Notes: a model not told the origin generated them from the letters alone. DNA of 64,000 nucleotides from Bradyrhizobium sp. MOS003 (GCF_003020125.1 NZ_PYFW01000003.1:248001-312000), one strand, 5' to 3'; positions 1 through 8,606 are shown, counted from the first letter of the stretch. A program made the numbers and translations.

Positions 1-2
1 CC

Positions 3-806
3 GAGCGGCAGGTGCAGCTCATCAACGACTTCAGGCCCGATATCATCACGGTGACGCCGAGCTACATGCTGGCGATCCTCGACGAGTTCAAGCGGCAGAA
101 GCTCGACCCGCGCCAGTGTTCGCTCAAGGTCGGCGTCTTCGGCGCCGAGCCCTGGACCAATGCGATGCGCGGAGAGATCGAGGACGCCTTCGACATGGAC
201 GCGACCGACATCTACGGTCTCTCCGAGGTGATCGGCCCCGGCGTCGCGCAGGAATGCATCGAGACCAAGGACGGCCTGCACATCTGGGAGGACCATTTCT
301 ACCCCGAGGTGATCGATCCTGAAACGGGTGCGGTGCTGCCCGACGGCGAGAAGGGCGAGCTGGTCTTCACCTCGCTCACCAAGGAAGCCTTTCCCGTGAT
401 CCGCTATCGCACCCGCGACCTGACGCGGCTGCTGCCCGGCACCGCGCGGCCGGGCATGCGTCGCATGGAGAAGGTGACCGGGCGCTCCGACGACATGATC
501 ATCCTGCGCGGTGTGAACCTGTTTCCGACCCAGATCGAGGAGGTGCTGCTCGCGACCGACTGGTGCGGCGGGCACTTCATCCTGGAATTGACCCGTGAAG
601 GCCGTATGGACGAGCTCACCATCATCGCCGAAGCGAGATCCGAAAGCTGGGATGGCCGCGGTCTGCTCGATCATGCCGACCGGATCTCGACCCACATCAA
701 GAACACCATCGGCATCAGCTCCAGGGTGCAGGTGGTTGCTCCCGCCACGCTGGAACGCTCGCTCGGCAAGGCCAAACGCCTCTACGACAAGCGGCCCAAG
801 GACTGA
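3..806 (+). CDS. paaK: Phenylacetate-CoA ligase, C-terminal part (cut by window edge)
   Basis: The frame is open from the left edge, so the 5' end lies outside the window; about 267 residues are visible of a family usually near 430-440. The first visible residues ERQVQLINDFRP match the PaaK region that follows the adenylate-forming core. TDIYGLSE is the adenylate-binding motif, VIRYRTRDLT carries the hinge aspartate region, and SLGKAKRL near the end holds the C-terminal lysine. PaaK activates phenylacetate with ATP and CoA in the cytoplasm, feeding the Paa epoxide pathway. No paaABCDE oxygenase genes are visible here; a PaaG-like crotonase lies much further right. A strong hairpin terminator follows directly. 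Recognition is by motif and is confident; exact substrate could be another arylacetate. Confidence 0.88.
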   Translation, partial: ERQVQLINDFRPDIITVTPSYMLAILDEFKRQKLDPRQCSLKVGVFGAEPWTNAMRGEIEDAFDMDATDIYGLSEVIGPGVAQECIETKDGLHIWEDHFYPEVIDPETGAVLPDGEKGELVFTSLTKEAFPVIRYRTRDLTRLLPGTARPGMRRMEKVTGRSDDMIILRGVNLFPTQIEEVLLATDWCGGHFILELTREGRMDELTIIAEARSESWDGRGLLDHADRISTHIKNTIGISSRVQVVAPATLERSLGKAKRLYDKRPKD

Positions 807-845
807 TTCGACCGATTGACTTGACCGGCCCCAAAGGCGACAAGG

Positions 846-869
846 CCCGCGAGAAATCGCGGGTCTTTT
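846..869 (+). terminator. Rho-independent terminator after paaK
   Basis: A perfect 7-bp stem (cccgcga / tcgcggg) closes a gaaa tetraloop and is followed by tctttt. It lies 40 bp past the paaK stop, so it plausibly ends that transcript. The next start codon begins one base after the T-run. Confidence 0.85.
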
Positions 870-870
870 C

Positions 871-1875
871 ATGTCGCCAGCCGATACCAAAACCGTCGAA
901 GCGCGCTGTGTGCGCCTCAATGCCAAGGCCGAGAACGCTGCCGCGGTCGCGCCGGTGGTCGAGCGTCATACGCTGACGCGCGGTCCGAACGATGTCCTGA
1001 TCGAGGTGAAGGCGGCCGCCGTCAATCCCTCCGACGTGAAGGCGGCGACCGGGTTGATGCCCTATGCCGTGTTCCCGCGCACACCGGGCCGCGACTATGC
1101 CGGCGTGGTGATCGAGGGGCCGGCTGGCACCGTCGGCCGCGAGATGTTCGGCTCCTCCGGCGACCTCGGCATCCGCCGTGACGGCACCCATGCAACCCAT
1201 CTTGTCGTCGAAGCCGACGCGGTGGTGGAGAAGCCGAAGACATTGTCGTGGGAGGAGGCCGCCGGCATCGGCGTGCCCTTCGTCACCGCGATGGAAGGCT
1301 TTCGTCGCGCCGGCGTACCGAAGTACGGTGAGACCGTCCTGGTATTCGGCGTCAACGGCAAGGTGGGCCAGGCCGCGGTGCAGATCGCGACCTGGCAAGG
1401 CGCGCGCGTCATCGGCGTGGTGCGCAAGGCGGAAGCTTACGATGGCCACACCAATGCCCCCGTCGAGGTGATCGACGCGTCCGCGATCGACGTCGCCACG
1501 CGCGCGCGCGAATTGACCGGTGGCAAGGGCGCCGACATCGTCTTCAACACGGTCGGCGATCCCTATTTCCAGGCCGCGCACAAATCGCTCGCCTTGCGCG
1601 GCCGTCAGATCCTGATCGCCGCGATTGACCGCATCGTGCAGTTCAACATCCTCGAATTCTACCGCGGCCAGCACACTTACGTCGGCATCGATACGCTGGG
1701 TTTATCCTCGGCCGCGACGGGCGCGGTGCTGCGAGAGCTTGGACCCGGTTTTGCGAGCGGCCATCTGAAACCGTTTCCGATCAACGCGAGCGCGATCTAT
1801 CCGCTGGAGCGCGCCAAGGAGGCGTATATCGCCGTCGCCGGCTCCTCGCGCGACAGGGTGATCCTGCGGCCATGA
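871..1875 (+). CDS. MDR-family zinc-independent alcohol dehydrogenase / quinone oxidoreductase
   Basis: A 334-residue medium-chain reductase. The N-terminal GroES-like part includes VLIEVKAAAVNPSDVKAATG and TPGRDYAGVV. The Rossmann part has VLVFGVNGKVGQAAVQIA (about residues 153-170), a variant of the dinucleotide-binding loop. No zinc-ligand cysteine cluster is visible, which fits the NADPH:quinone oxidoreductase branch rather than zinc alcohol dehydrogenases. The assigned ATG begins immediately after the upstream terminator T-run and has no Shine-Dalgarno. Either the mRNA is leaderless or translation begins at the in-frame GTG at 910, 13 codons later. Substrate unknown. Confidence 0.8.
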   Translation: MSPADTKTVEARCVRLNAKAENAAAVAPVVERHTLTRGPNDVLIEVKAAAVNPSDVKAATGLMPYAVFPRTPGRDYAGVVIEGPAGTVGREMFGSSGDLGIRRDGTHATHLVVEADAVVEKPKTLSWEEAAGIGVPFVTAMEGFRRAGVPKYGETVLVFGVNGKVGQAAVQIATWQGARVIGVVRKAEAYDGHTNAPVEVIDASAIDVATRARELTGGKGADIVFNTVGDPYFQAAHKSLALRGRQILIAAIDRIVQFNILEFYRGQHTYVGIDTLGLSSAATGAVLRELGPGFASGHLKPFPINASAIYPLERAKEAYIAVAGSSRDRVILRP

Positions 1876-1880
1876 AGCTC

Positions 1881-1959
1881 GTCATTGCGAGCGCAGCGAA
1901 GCAATCCAGAGTCTTTCCGCGGCGGCAGCCTGGATTGCTTCGCTGCGCTCGCAATGACG
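1881..1959. repeat. Palindromic intergenic repeat, family A, copy 1
   Basis: Starts gtcattgcgagcgcagcgaa and ends with the reverse complement of that arm, with a short variable centre. The arms can form one long hairpin. Six copies in this window (near 1.9, 16.7, 29.8, 48.1, 53.5 and 57.2 kb), all intergenic. This one sits between the MDR gene and the YeeE/YedE gene. Confidence 0.9.
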
Positions 1960-1988
1960 GAGTGCGGCGAGAGGTCTGAGAACAACTC

Positions 1989-3065
1989 ATGGAATCCACC
2001 CAACTCGTCATCCTCGCGGGTCTCGCCATCGGCCTCGTCTACGGCGCTGTCGGCCTGCTCAGCGGCTTTTGCCTGATGAGCAGCATGCGCGGCTGGCTCG
2101 CGGAGGGAGACGGGCGGCTGGTGCGGACCTATGCGCTGGCGATCGCGGTTGCGATCGCCGCCAGCCAGTTCCTTGCGGGAAACGGCATGGCCGATCTCGG
2201 CAAGTCGATCTACCTGCAGCAGAGCTTCTCGGTGCCGGTACTGTTCCTCGGCGGCCTGCTGTTCGGTTACGGCATGGTGCTGTCGAACGGCTGCGGCTCG
2301 CGTGCGCTGGTGCTGCTTGGCCGCGGCAACCTCCGCTCCTTCGTCGTCGTGACCGTGCTCGCCATCGCCGCGCAGATGACGCTCAAGGGGCTGATCGCAC
2401 CGGCGCGCATCGCGCTGGTTCAGGCCTCGCAAACCACCGTCAGCGTCAATTCGCTGCCGTCGCTGCTGGCGAGGCTTGGCCCAACTGAAGCTCTGTCGCG
2501 CACGCTGGCTGCCGCCGTGCTCGTCCTCGTGCTAATCCTGTTTGCCTTCGCGCATCCGATGTTCCGGCGCTCGCCGGGCCAGATCGCGGCAGGCGTTATT
2601 GTCGGCCTGCTCGTCGCCGCCGGCTGGTTCGTCACCGGCTATCTCGGTGCCGACGATTTCAATCCGGTGCCGGTCACCTCGCTCACCTTCATCGCGCCGA
2701 TTGCCGACAGCTTGCAATACGCCATGCTCTCGACCGGCCTGACGCTCAATTTCGGCATTGCGACGGTCGCCGGCGTGTTCGCGGGCAGCCTGATCACCGC
2801 ACTCGCGACGGGCCGCTTCAAGCTTGAAGGCTATTCCTCGCCGCGCCACATGCTGCGCTCGAGCAGCGGTGCCGCGCTGATGGGCATCGGTGGCGTGATG
2901 GCGTTCGGCTGCTCGATCGGGCAGGGGCTCACGGGCGTGTCGACCCTGGCGCTGGGCTCGTTCGTCGCGCTCGCCGGCATCCTGCTCGGCACGACCGCAG
3001 GTTTGCGTGGCGTGCTGCGGGTTCAGCCGCTCAAGCCAGCCGGGGCTGGCTCGCCGGCCGCTTGA
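1989..3065 (+). CDS. YeeE/YedE family sulfur-compound transporter
   Basis: A 358-residue integral membrane protein with roughly nine or more hydrophobic segments. It carries both family signatures: SNGCGSRALVLLGRGNLRS around Cys102 and MAFGCSIGQGLTGVSTLALG around Cys308, plus GFCLMSS near Cys28. In the TsuA/YeeE family such conserved cysteines line the path that relays thiosulfate across the inner membrane, so uptake of thiosulfate or another sulfur species is the likely role; the ion is inferred. The length matches full-length two-repeat members rather than the short half-size type. It converges on a hydrolase-OsmC gene, the two stop codons being one base apart. A family A repeat lies just upstream. 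Confidence 0.85.
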   Translation: MESTQLVILAGLAIGLVYGAVGLLSGFCLMSSMRGWLAEGDGRLVRTYALAIAVAIAASQFLAGNGMADLGKSIYLQQSFSVPVLFLGGLLFGYGMVLSNGCGSRALVLLGRGNLRSFVVVTVLAIAAQMTLKGLIAPARIALVQASQTTVSVNSLPSLLARLGPTEALSRTLAAAVLVLVLILFAFAHPMFRRSPGQIAAGVIVGLLVAAGWFVTGYLGADDFNPVPVTSLTFIAPIADSLQYAMLSTGLTLNFGIATVAGVFAGSLITALATGRFKLEGYSSPRHMLRSSSGAALMGIGGVMAFGCSIGQGLTGVSTLALGSFVALAGILLGTTAGLRGVLRVQPLKPAGAGSPAA

Positions 3066-3066
3066 G

Positions 3067-4290
3067 CTAATCCACGGCCTTCGTCACGATGCGGATCTCC
3101 GACGTCAATGTCCGGTGCACCGGGCACTTGTCGGCGATCTCCATTAGCTTCTTGCGCTGCTCGGCATCCAGAGCGCCGTCGAATGCGATGTCGCGCTCGA
3201 TCTGGTCGAGCATGCCTTCCCGCGTCTCGCACTCCTCGCAATCCTTGGCATAGATTTTCGAGTGCTTCAGCGTGACCGTGACCCGATCGAGCGACAGCGA
3301 CTTGCGGTCGGCATAGAGCCGCATCGTCATGGAGGTGCAGGCCCCTAAGCCGGCGAGCAGGAAATCGTAGGGCCCGGGGCCGGCGTCTGCACCGCCGGCT
3401 GACACCGGCTCGTCCGCCACGAGGCGATGCGGCCCGACGGTGATGATCTGGTTGAATTTGCTCTTGCGAGTCTCCTGCACCACGACCCTCCGCGGCTCGT
3501 CCGGGAGTTCCATCGTCTTCGACCGCTGCGCCGTGTCGATATAGCGGCTGGCCCAGGCCGCGATCATGTCGGCGGCATAGAGCGCGTCGGCGGGCTTGGC
3601 GAGCAAATGATCGGCATGGTCGAGCGAGACGAAGCTCTTGGGGTGCTTTGCCGCAACGAAGATCTTGGTCGCATTGTCGATCCCGACGGTGTCATCGACG
3701 GGCGAATGCATCACCAGCAGCGCCTTGTGCAGCCCTGTGATGTCCTTCATCAGTTCGTGCTCGGCCACGTCGTCGAGGAATTCCCGCTTGATCCGGAATG
3801 GGCGTCCTGCAAGCGAGACCTCGACCTCGCCTTGTGCGCGGATGTTGTCGAGATGCTCCCTAAAGAGGCCCGTCACGTGCGCTGGATCGGATGGGGCCGC
3901 GATGGTCACGACAGCCATGGCCTCGGGAATTCTTCCGGCGGCTGCGAGGATCGCGGCGCCGCCGAGGCTGTGGCCGATCAGGAGCGATGGCGCCTTGCGG
4001 GCATCGCGCAGATGGTCGGCTGCGCGCACGAGATCGGCCACGTTGGACGAGAACGTCGAATTGGCGAAATCGCCTTCGCTCGAGCCGAGCCCGGTGAAGT
4101 CGAAGCGCAGCACCGCGATGCCCCTGGCGGCCAGCGCGACCGAGATGCGCTTGGCGGCGAGCGTATCCTTGCCGCAGGTGAAGCAGTGCGCAAACAGCGC
4201 GTAGGCCGCGGGCTCGCCGTCCGGCAACTCCAGCGCGGCAGCAAGCTGATGGCCGCCTTCGCCCGTGAATTGAAAGCGTTCCGTCGGCAT
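3067..4290 (-). CDS. Alpha/beta hydrolase fused to an OsmC domain
   Basis: A 407-residue two-domain protein. Residues about 1-255 are an alpha/beta hydrolase: nucleophile elbow LIGHSLGGAA, acid region VMHSPVDDTVG and histidine region SLDHADHLL. Residues about 270-407 are an OsmC/Ohr domain with its two redox cysteines in LAGLGACTSMTMRLYADRK and ADKCPVHRTL. OsmC domains reduce organic hydroperoxides with active-site thiols; the hydrolase could act on esters of the same compounds. This fusion is known in proteobacteria. The start follows a good ribosome site (GAGGGGAAGCCC then ATG). It is the last gene of a tightly spaced leftward run beginning with the ferredoxin. Confidence 0.88.
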   Translation of the reverse strand: MPTERFQFTGEGGHQLAAALELPDGEPAAYALFAHCFTCGKDTLAAKRISVALAARGIAVLRFDFTGLGSSEGDFANSTFSSNVADLVRAADHLRDARKAPSLLIGHSLGGAAILAAAGRIPEAMAVVTIAAPSDPAHVTGLFREHLDNIRAQGEVEVSLAGRPFRIKREFLDDVAEHELMKDITGLHKALLVMHSPVDDTVGIDNATKIFVAAKHPKSFVSLDHADHLLAKPADALYAADMIAAWASRYIDTAQRSKTMELPDEPRRVVVQETRKSKFNQIITVGPHRLVADEPVSAGGADAGPGPYDFLLAGLGACTSMTMRLYADRKSLSLDRVTVTLKHSKIYAKDCEECETREGMLDQIERDIAFDGALDAEQRKKLMEIADKCPVHRTLTSEIRIVTKAVD

Positions 4291-4317
4291 GGGCTTCCCC
4301 TCGTTCCTGCTTGAATT

Positions 4318-4977
4318 CTAATCGTCGGAATAGCGCTGCTCGGCCCAGGGATCGCCGCGGTTATGATAGCCACGGACTTCCCAGAAGCCGGGCGCGTCCC
4401 CGGTCAGGAATTCGATGGCCTGGAGCCATTTCGCGCTCTTCCAGAAATACAGATGCGGCACGACCAGCCGCACCGGGCCACCATGCTCCGCCGTCAGCGG
4501 CTGGCCGGACCAACTATGGGCGAGCAGCGCATCCTCGGCGGCAAAGTCTTCCAGCGCGAGGTTGGTGGTGTAGCCGTCATGGGAATGCAGCGTCACGAAG
4601 CGTGCATCCTCGCGCGGCTGGCAGGCCGCGAGCAGCTCGCGCGTGGCGAGCCCTTCCCACTCATTGTCGTAGCGCGACCAAGTGGTGACGCAATGGATGT
4701 CGGAGGTAAACTGCGCCTGCTTCTGCGCAATGAATTCGGCGAATGTCCAGAACACGGGACTTTCGACCGCGCCGTAAACGTCGAGCCGCCAGCGGTCGCG
4801 CGACACCGGCGGCACCACCCCGAGATCGAGCACCGGCCAGTCCTTGGTGAGGTGCTGGCCGGGCGGCAATCTCTGGTCCTCCGGCCGCGTGATCTTCCCG
4901 GTGAGAAAGCGGCCCTCGCGCGCCCATTTCTCCTTGGTGCGCGTCAGCTTGCTGTCGGATGGCGTCTCGTCAGACAT
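4318..4977 (-). CDS. Sulfite-oxidase-like molybdopterin oxidoreductase
   Basis: A 219-residue protein of the oxidoreductase molybdopterin-binding fold. SDIHCVTTWSRYDNEWEG holds the conserved Mo-coordinating cysteine (Cys96), and HGGPVRLVVPHLYFWKSAKW is the typical C-terminal cofactor-binding stretch. There is no Tat or Sec signal peptide, so unlike MsrP (YedY) it should be cytoplasmic, resembling YuiH-type proteins. No haem or dimerisation domain is present, so it is not a full sulfite oxidase. The start lies 3 bp past the MFS stop, indicating translational coupling. Substrate unknown; sulfoxide or sulfur-compound redox is possible given the nearby YeeE/YedE gene. Confidence 0.85.
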   Translation of the reverse strand: MSDETPSDSKLTRTKEKWAREGRFLTGKITRPEDQRLPPGQHLTKDWPVLDLGVVPPVSRDRWRLDVYGAVESPVFWTFAEFIAQKQAQFTSDIHCVTTWSRYDNEWEGLATRELLAACQPREDARFVTLHSHDGYTTNLALEDFAAEDALLAHSWSGQPLTAEHGGPVRLVVPHLYFWKSAKWLQAIEFLTGDAPGFWEVRGYHNRGDPWAEQRYSDD

Positions 4978-4980
4978 GGT

Positions 4981-6303
4981 CTACTCGTGCCGATGCATTG
5001 CCGAAGTATGCTTGGTGTCGCGCATGGTAGCATAGATCACCAGGGACAGGCAGATGATGCCGCTGAGGTAGAAATAGAACCATTCCTCGTGCCCGATACT
5101 CTTGAAATAGAGCGCGATCGCCGGCGCCGTGCCGCCGAAGACCGACACGGTGATGGCATAGGGCAGGCCGACGCCAAGCGCGCGGACATTGGTCGGGAAC
5201 AGCTCGGCCTTCACCACCGCGTTGATCGAGGTGTACCCGGCGACGAACAGCCAGGCACAGCAGATCAGGACGAACGCGACAAAGGGTGACTTGGTCTCCT
5301 TCAGCGTCATCAACAGCGGCACGGTCGCCAGCGTGCCGGCGACGCCGAAGAAGATCAGCAGCGGCTTGCGCCCGATCTTGTCGGAGATCGCGCCGTAGAT
5401 CGGCTGGAGGATGGTCGCGAAAATCAACGTGCCGAAGATCACGAAGGTGGTCTGGTCCTCCGTCAGCCCGACCGAAAGCTTGACGAAGGTCTGCATGTAG
5501 GTGGTGAAGGTGTAGAAAGCCGCGGTGCCGCCGGCGGTGAGGCCGACGACCAGCAACAGCTCGCGCGGATAACGCAGTAAGTTGGTGATCGAACCGGTCG
5601 GCTTTACTACCTTCCTGGCTTCCTCGAACGCCTCCGTCTCGTGCAGGCCGCGCCGCATCACCGCGGCAAAGATCGCGAGCGCCGCGCCGATTGCAAAGGG
5701 GATGCGCCAGCCCCAGGCCCTCAGCTCCTCGGGCGTCAGGAATACCTTCTGCAGGAGCAGCAGCACGATGATTGCGGTGAGCTGGCCACCGATCAGGGTG
5801 ACGTATTGAAAGCTCGAATAGAAGCCGCGGTGCTTGGGGTCGGCGACCTCGCTGAGATAGGTGGCGCTGGCGCCATATTCGCCGCCGAGACTCAGGCCCT
5901 CGATGACCCGGGCAAGCGCGAGGATGACCGGCGCGGCGAACCCGATCGTCGCATAGGTCGGCGTTAGCGCGATGATCAGCGAGCCGAAACACATGAAGAC
6001 GACCGACAGCGTCAGCGAGATCCGCCGTCCGTAATGATCGGCGATATAGCCGAACAGCCAGCCGCCCAGCGGGCGCATCAGGAAGGTCGCCGCGAATACG
6101 ACGGCGACGTTCAATTGCTGCACGACGGGATCGTTGCCGGGGAAGAACGCGGGAGCGAAATAGAGCGCAAACGCCGTGTAGGCGTAGAAATCGTACCACT
6201 CGACGAGATTGCCGATGGAGCCGATGAAGATCGCTTTGATCCGCCGCTTGGCGTCGGCGATGTCGATATGGTCGGAGGCCGGGTGGGTTGCTTGGTCAGT
6301 CAC
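4981..6303 (-). CDS. MHS-type MFS transporter (KgtP/ProP-like)
   Basis: A 440-residue, 12-segment permease of the metabolite:H+ symporter branch. Diagnostic stretches are GNLVEWYDFYAYTAFALYF in helix 1, MRPLGGWLFGYIADHYGRR in the loop 2-3 motif, and RVIEGLSLGGEYGASATYLSE. These proteins import organic acids, osmolytes or aromatic acids with protons. The start is GTG, supported by GGAGAGG a few bases upstream. It lies 28 bp after the P450 stop and 3 bp before the Mo protein, so it probably imports the compound handled by this P450 operon. Substrate cannot be read from sequence. Confidence 0.88.
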   Translation of the reverse strand: MTDQATHPASDHIDIADAKRRIKAIFIGSIGNLVEWYDFYAYTAFALYFAPAFFPGNDPVVQQLNVAVVFAATFLMRPLGGWLFGYIADHYGRRISLTLSVVFMCFGSLIIALTPTYATIGFAAPVILALARVIEGLSLGGEYGASATYLSEVADPKHRGFYSSFQYVTLIGGQLTAIIVLLLLQKVFLTPEELRAWGWRIPFAIGAALAIFAAVMRRGLHETEAFEEARKVVKPTGSITNLLRYPRELLLVVGLTAGGTAAFYTFTTYMQTFVKLSVGLTEDQTTFVIFGTLIFATILQPIYGAISDKIGRKPLLIFFGVAGTLATVPLLMTLKETKSPFVAFVLICCAWLFVAGYTSINAVVKAELFPTNVRALGVGLPYAITVSVFGGTAPAIALYFKSIGHEEWFYFYLSGIICLSLVIYATMRDTKHTSAMHRHE

Positions 6304-6331
6304 GTCCGGCCTCTCCGTTGTCTGGAGAGGC

Positions 6332-7552
6332 CTACATCGCCTTTCCGAGCAGGAATGGCAACTGGCGGGGGCCGCGCACCGTTCCCTGTGACCAGGCCAC
6401 GGTGCCTGCCGGATCGAGCCGGAAGTCCGGGATGCGTTTGAGCCACTCCTCCAGCGCTACCTGCATTTCCATGCGCGCCAAATTGGAACCGACGCAGCGG
6501 TGAATACCAAGGCCGAAGGCGGCGTGCCGGTTTTCGCGACGGTCGATCACGACTTTGTCAGCATCCGGAAACATCGCGGGGTCGCGATTTGCGGCCGGGA
6601 AGGACAGCAGCACCATGTTGCCCGCCTTGACCGGGCAGCCGGAGATCGTGGTCTCCTTGACGACCTCGCGCGCCATCGTCACCGGGGAATAGGCGCGCAG
6701 CAGCTCCTCCACGGCGGTCGGGATCAGCCCGGGTTCGGCGATCAGTCGCTCGCGGTCGCCCGGCGTCTTCGCAAGGTGCCAAAGCGAGGAGCCGATCGCG
6801 CTCCAGGTGGTGTCGATGCCGGCGATCAAGAGCAGGCGCAGCGAGCCCAGGACGTGGGACTCTTCCAGCGGCTGGCCTTCCTTGTCCCGGGCATTCATCA
6901 GATAGGAGATCAGATCATCGGTCGGCTTCGATCTTCGCTCCTCGATATGCGTTCTGAAATAGGCGCTCATCTCCTGCACGGCCTGGAGCAGCTTGCTCTC
7001 GTCCTTGATGCCGAGCTCCAGGATCATGTGGATCCAGTTGATGAAGAGATCGCTGTCGCTCTCGGGGATGCCGAGCATGTGGGCGATGGCCCGAACCGGG
7101 ATATACTTGGCGTAGCGCCCGGCGGCGTCGACCTTGCCGTCGGCGATGAAGCCGTCGATCAGCTCGTTGCAGATCGCGCGCATGCGCGGTTCCAGCTTCT
7201 TCATCGCGTCCGGCGTGAAGGGAGGCAGCAGCAGCTGCTTGGCCGGCTTGTGCACGGGCGGATCCGAAGTGATCGGCGGCGCGGCGTTCCTCGCGACCTC
7301 GGGGCGGACGTCGCGCACGATGATGCGGCGCGAGGAAAAATGCTCGGTGTCGTTGGCGATCTCACGCACCGCTTCATAGGTCGTCGGCATGTAGCAGCCG
7401 AGGAAACGCTCGGTGTGCACGATCGGGCTCGCGGCGCGCAGTTCCTCCCAGATCGGGAAGGGATCCTCCGTCCATCGCGGATCGGTATGATCGAAATCAT
7501 GGACCCAGTCGGTGACGGGCGGATGGGGGGCGGGCGGACTGACGTCGGACAT
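6332..7552 (-). CDS. Cytochrome P450 (class I, soluble bacterial type)
   Basis: A 406-residue P450 without a membrane anchor. AFGLGIHRCVGSNLAR contains the haem-thiolate Cys353; AGIDTTW is the I-helix oxygen-activation motif; EELLRAYSP is the K-helix ExxR motif. It would hydroxylate a small organic substrate using electrons from a ferredoxin. The partner is evidently the 3Fe-4S ferredoxin encoded 39 bp upstream in the same direction. No ferredoxin reductase is nearby, so one must be borrowed from elsewhere. The ATG has a plausible site, GGGA, about eleven bases upstream. The family within CYP cannot be assigned without alignment. Confidence 0.93.
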   Translation of the reverse strand: MSDVSPPAPHPPVTDWVHDFDHTDPRWTEDPFPIWEELRAASPIVHTERFLGCYMPTTYEAVREIANDTEHFSSRRIIVRDVRPEVARNAAPPITSDPPVHKPAKQLLLPPFTPDAMKKLEPRMRAICNELIDGFIADGKVDAAGRYAKYIPVRAIAHMLGIPESDSDLFINWIHMILELGIKDESKLLQAVQEMSAYFRTHIEERRSKPTDDLISYLMNARDKEGQPLEESHVLGSLRLLLIAGIDTTWSAIGSSLWHLAKTPGDRERLIAEPGLIPTAVEELLRAYSPVTMAREVVKETTISGCPVKAGNMVLLSFPAANRDPAMFPDADKVVIDRRENRHAAFGLGIHRCVGSNLARMEMQVALEEWLKRIPDFRLDPAGTVAWSQGTVRGPRQLPFLLGKAM

Positions 7553-7591
7553 GGCAGGAATCCCTTGGCTCGTATTCGCTGATAGGACGCG

Positions 7592-7801
7592 CTACTCCTC
7601 GATCACATCGATCGCGATTTCGGGGCAGTTGGATTTCGCAAGCCAGGCTTTGTCCTCGAGCCCCGGCGGGACCGTGCCGTCGCCGGCTTCGTGGGCGTTG
7701 CCGTATTCGTCGAGTTCGAACAATTCCGGCGCGAGCGCCTTGCAGCGCGCGTGGCCTTGGCATTTGTCTGGATCGACGTGAACCCTCAGTCGCTCAGTCA
7801 T
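7592..7801 (-). CDS. 3Fe-4S ferredoxin, P450 partner
   Basis: A 69-residue acidic protein with only three cluster cysteines: Cys14 and Cys20 in KCQGHARC and Cys59 in KSNCPEIAI. The position of the missing fourth ligand is His17 or Ala18, as is usual for bacterial 3Fe-4S ferredoxins that serve P450s. It is the first gene of the leftward operon, directly ahead of the P450, and should pass electrons to it. Its promoter would lie in the AT-rich gap shared with the divergent TetR gene. Confidence 0.9.
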   Translation of the reverse strand: MTERLRVHVDPDKCQGHARCKALAPELFELDEYGNAHEAGDGTVPPGLEDKAWLAKSNCPEIAIDVIEE

Positions 7802-7891
7802 GGCGGCATCCCCGGTCGGTGCGCGGGCCCCGAAGGGCGGCGCGTTCCTCTTGATCGAATTTTGTCAGCGGCGCGCTGCCGCCTTTCTAAA

Positions 7892-7906
7892 GTTATAGTA
7901 TATTAC
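7892..7906. promoter_or_regulatory. Candidate operator/promoter between ferredoxin-P450 operon and TetR gene
   Basis: An imperfect dyad, gttata-gta-tattac, lies in the only AT-rich part of the 157-bp divergent gap. Five of six arm positions match. TetR proteins commonly bind such dyads in the region they share with their target operon, so this is the best candidate site. No matched -35/-10 pair is clear enough to call. Confidence 0.4.
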
Positions 7907-7958
7907 ATTCGCGGCAGGCTTCCCCTGTCAAGCGCAAACTTATAGGCTCGCGCGCAAC

Positions 7959-8606
7959 ATGCGCTCACAACTTGCCCGCAAGCCGGAGAAGACCTACCAC
8001 CATGGCGATCTTCGCGACGCCCTGATCAAGGCTGCGCTGCGCGAGGCGGAGCATGGCGGGGCCGAGGCGATCAGCATCAAGGCGCTGGCCAAGCAGCTCG
8101 GCGTCTCGCAGCCGGCGCCCTACCGTCATTTCGCCGATCGCGAGGCATTGCTTGCAGCGGTGACGGCGGAGGCGTTCCGGCAGCTCAGCGCGATCCTGCG
8201 CGATGCGATGGCAAAGCCCTCGAAGCAATCGAAACTGTCGCGGCTGGCGCAGGCCACACTCGAATTCGGCCTGCGTCGCGACGGAATCTACCGCTTGATG
8301 TTCGCGTCCCGCACGGTGGCGTGCGCCGCCAAGGGCAGCGAGCTGCACGATGCTACGCGCAGGACCTTTTCGCTCGTGATCGAAGCCCTGGAAGCGCCTG
8401 CCGTCGGTTATTTGCGCGAACGTCAGGCGCTCAAGATCTGGGCGGCATTGCACGGCGTGGTGATGCTGGCCGAGCAGGGCCTGTTCACCGGCGAGGCCGC
8501 GCACGCCACGCGCGAGGAGCTGGTCGAGGATTTCGTCAGCGAAACGAAGGCCGCGCTCGCGGCGGCGATCAAGGACGCGCGGCGACCGAAAAAGCCCGGG
8601 GCCTAA
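7959..8606 (+). CDS. TetR/AcrR-family transcriptional regulator
   Basis: A 215-residue regulator. KTYHHGDLRDALIKAALREA opens the DNA-binding domain and AISIKALAKQLGVSQPAPYRHFADREALL is its helix-turn-helix (about residues 30-62, quoted here only in outline). The C-terminal half is helical and resembles the WHG/TetR_C_33-type ligand domain. It is divergent from the ferredoxin-P450-MFS operon, the classic arrangement for a repressor relieved by the operon's substrate. The start has no clear ribosome site. Its stop overlaps the convergent racemase-like gene by 4 bp. Confidence 0.87.
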   Translation: MRSQLARKPEKTYHHGDLRDALIKAALREAEHGGAEAISIKALAKQLGVSQPAPYRHFADREALLAAVTAEAFRQLSAILRDAMAKPSKQSKLSRLAQATLEFGLRRDGIYRLMFASRTVACAAKGSELHDATRRTFSLVIEALEAPAVGYLRERQALKIWAALHGVVMLAEQGLFTGEAAHATREELVEDFVSETKAALAAAIKDARRPKKPGA

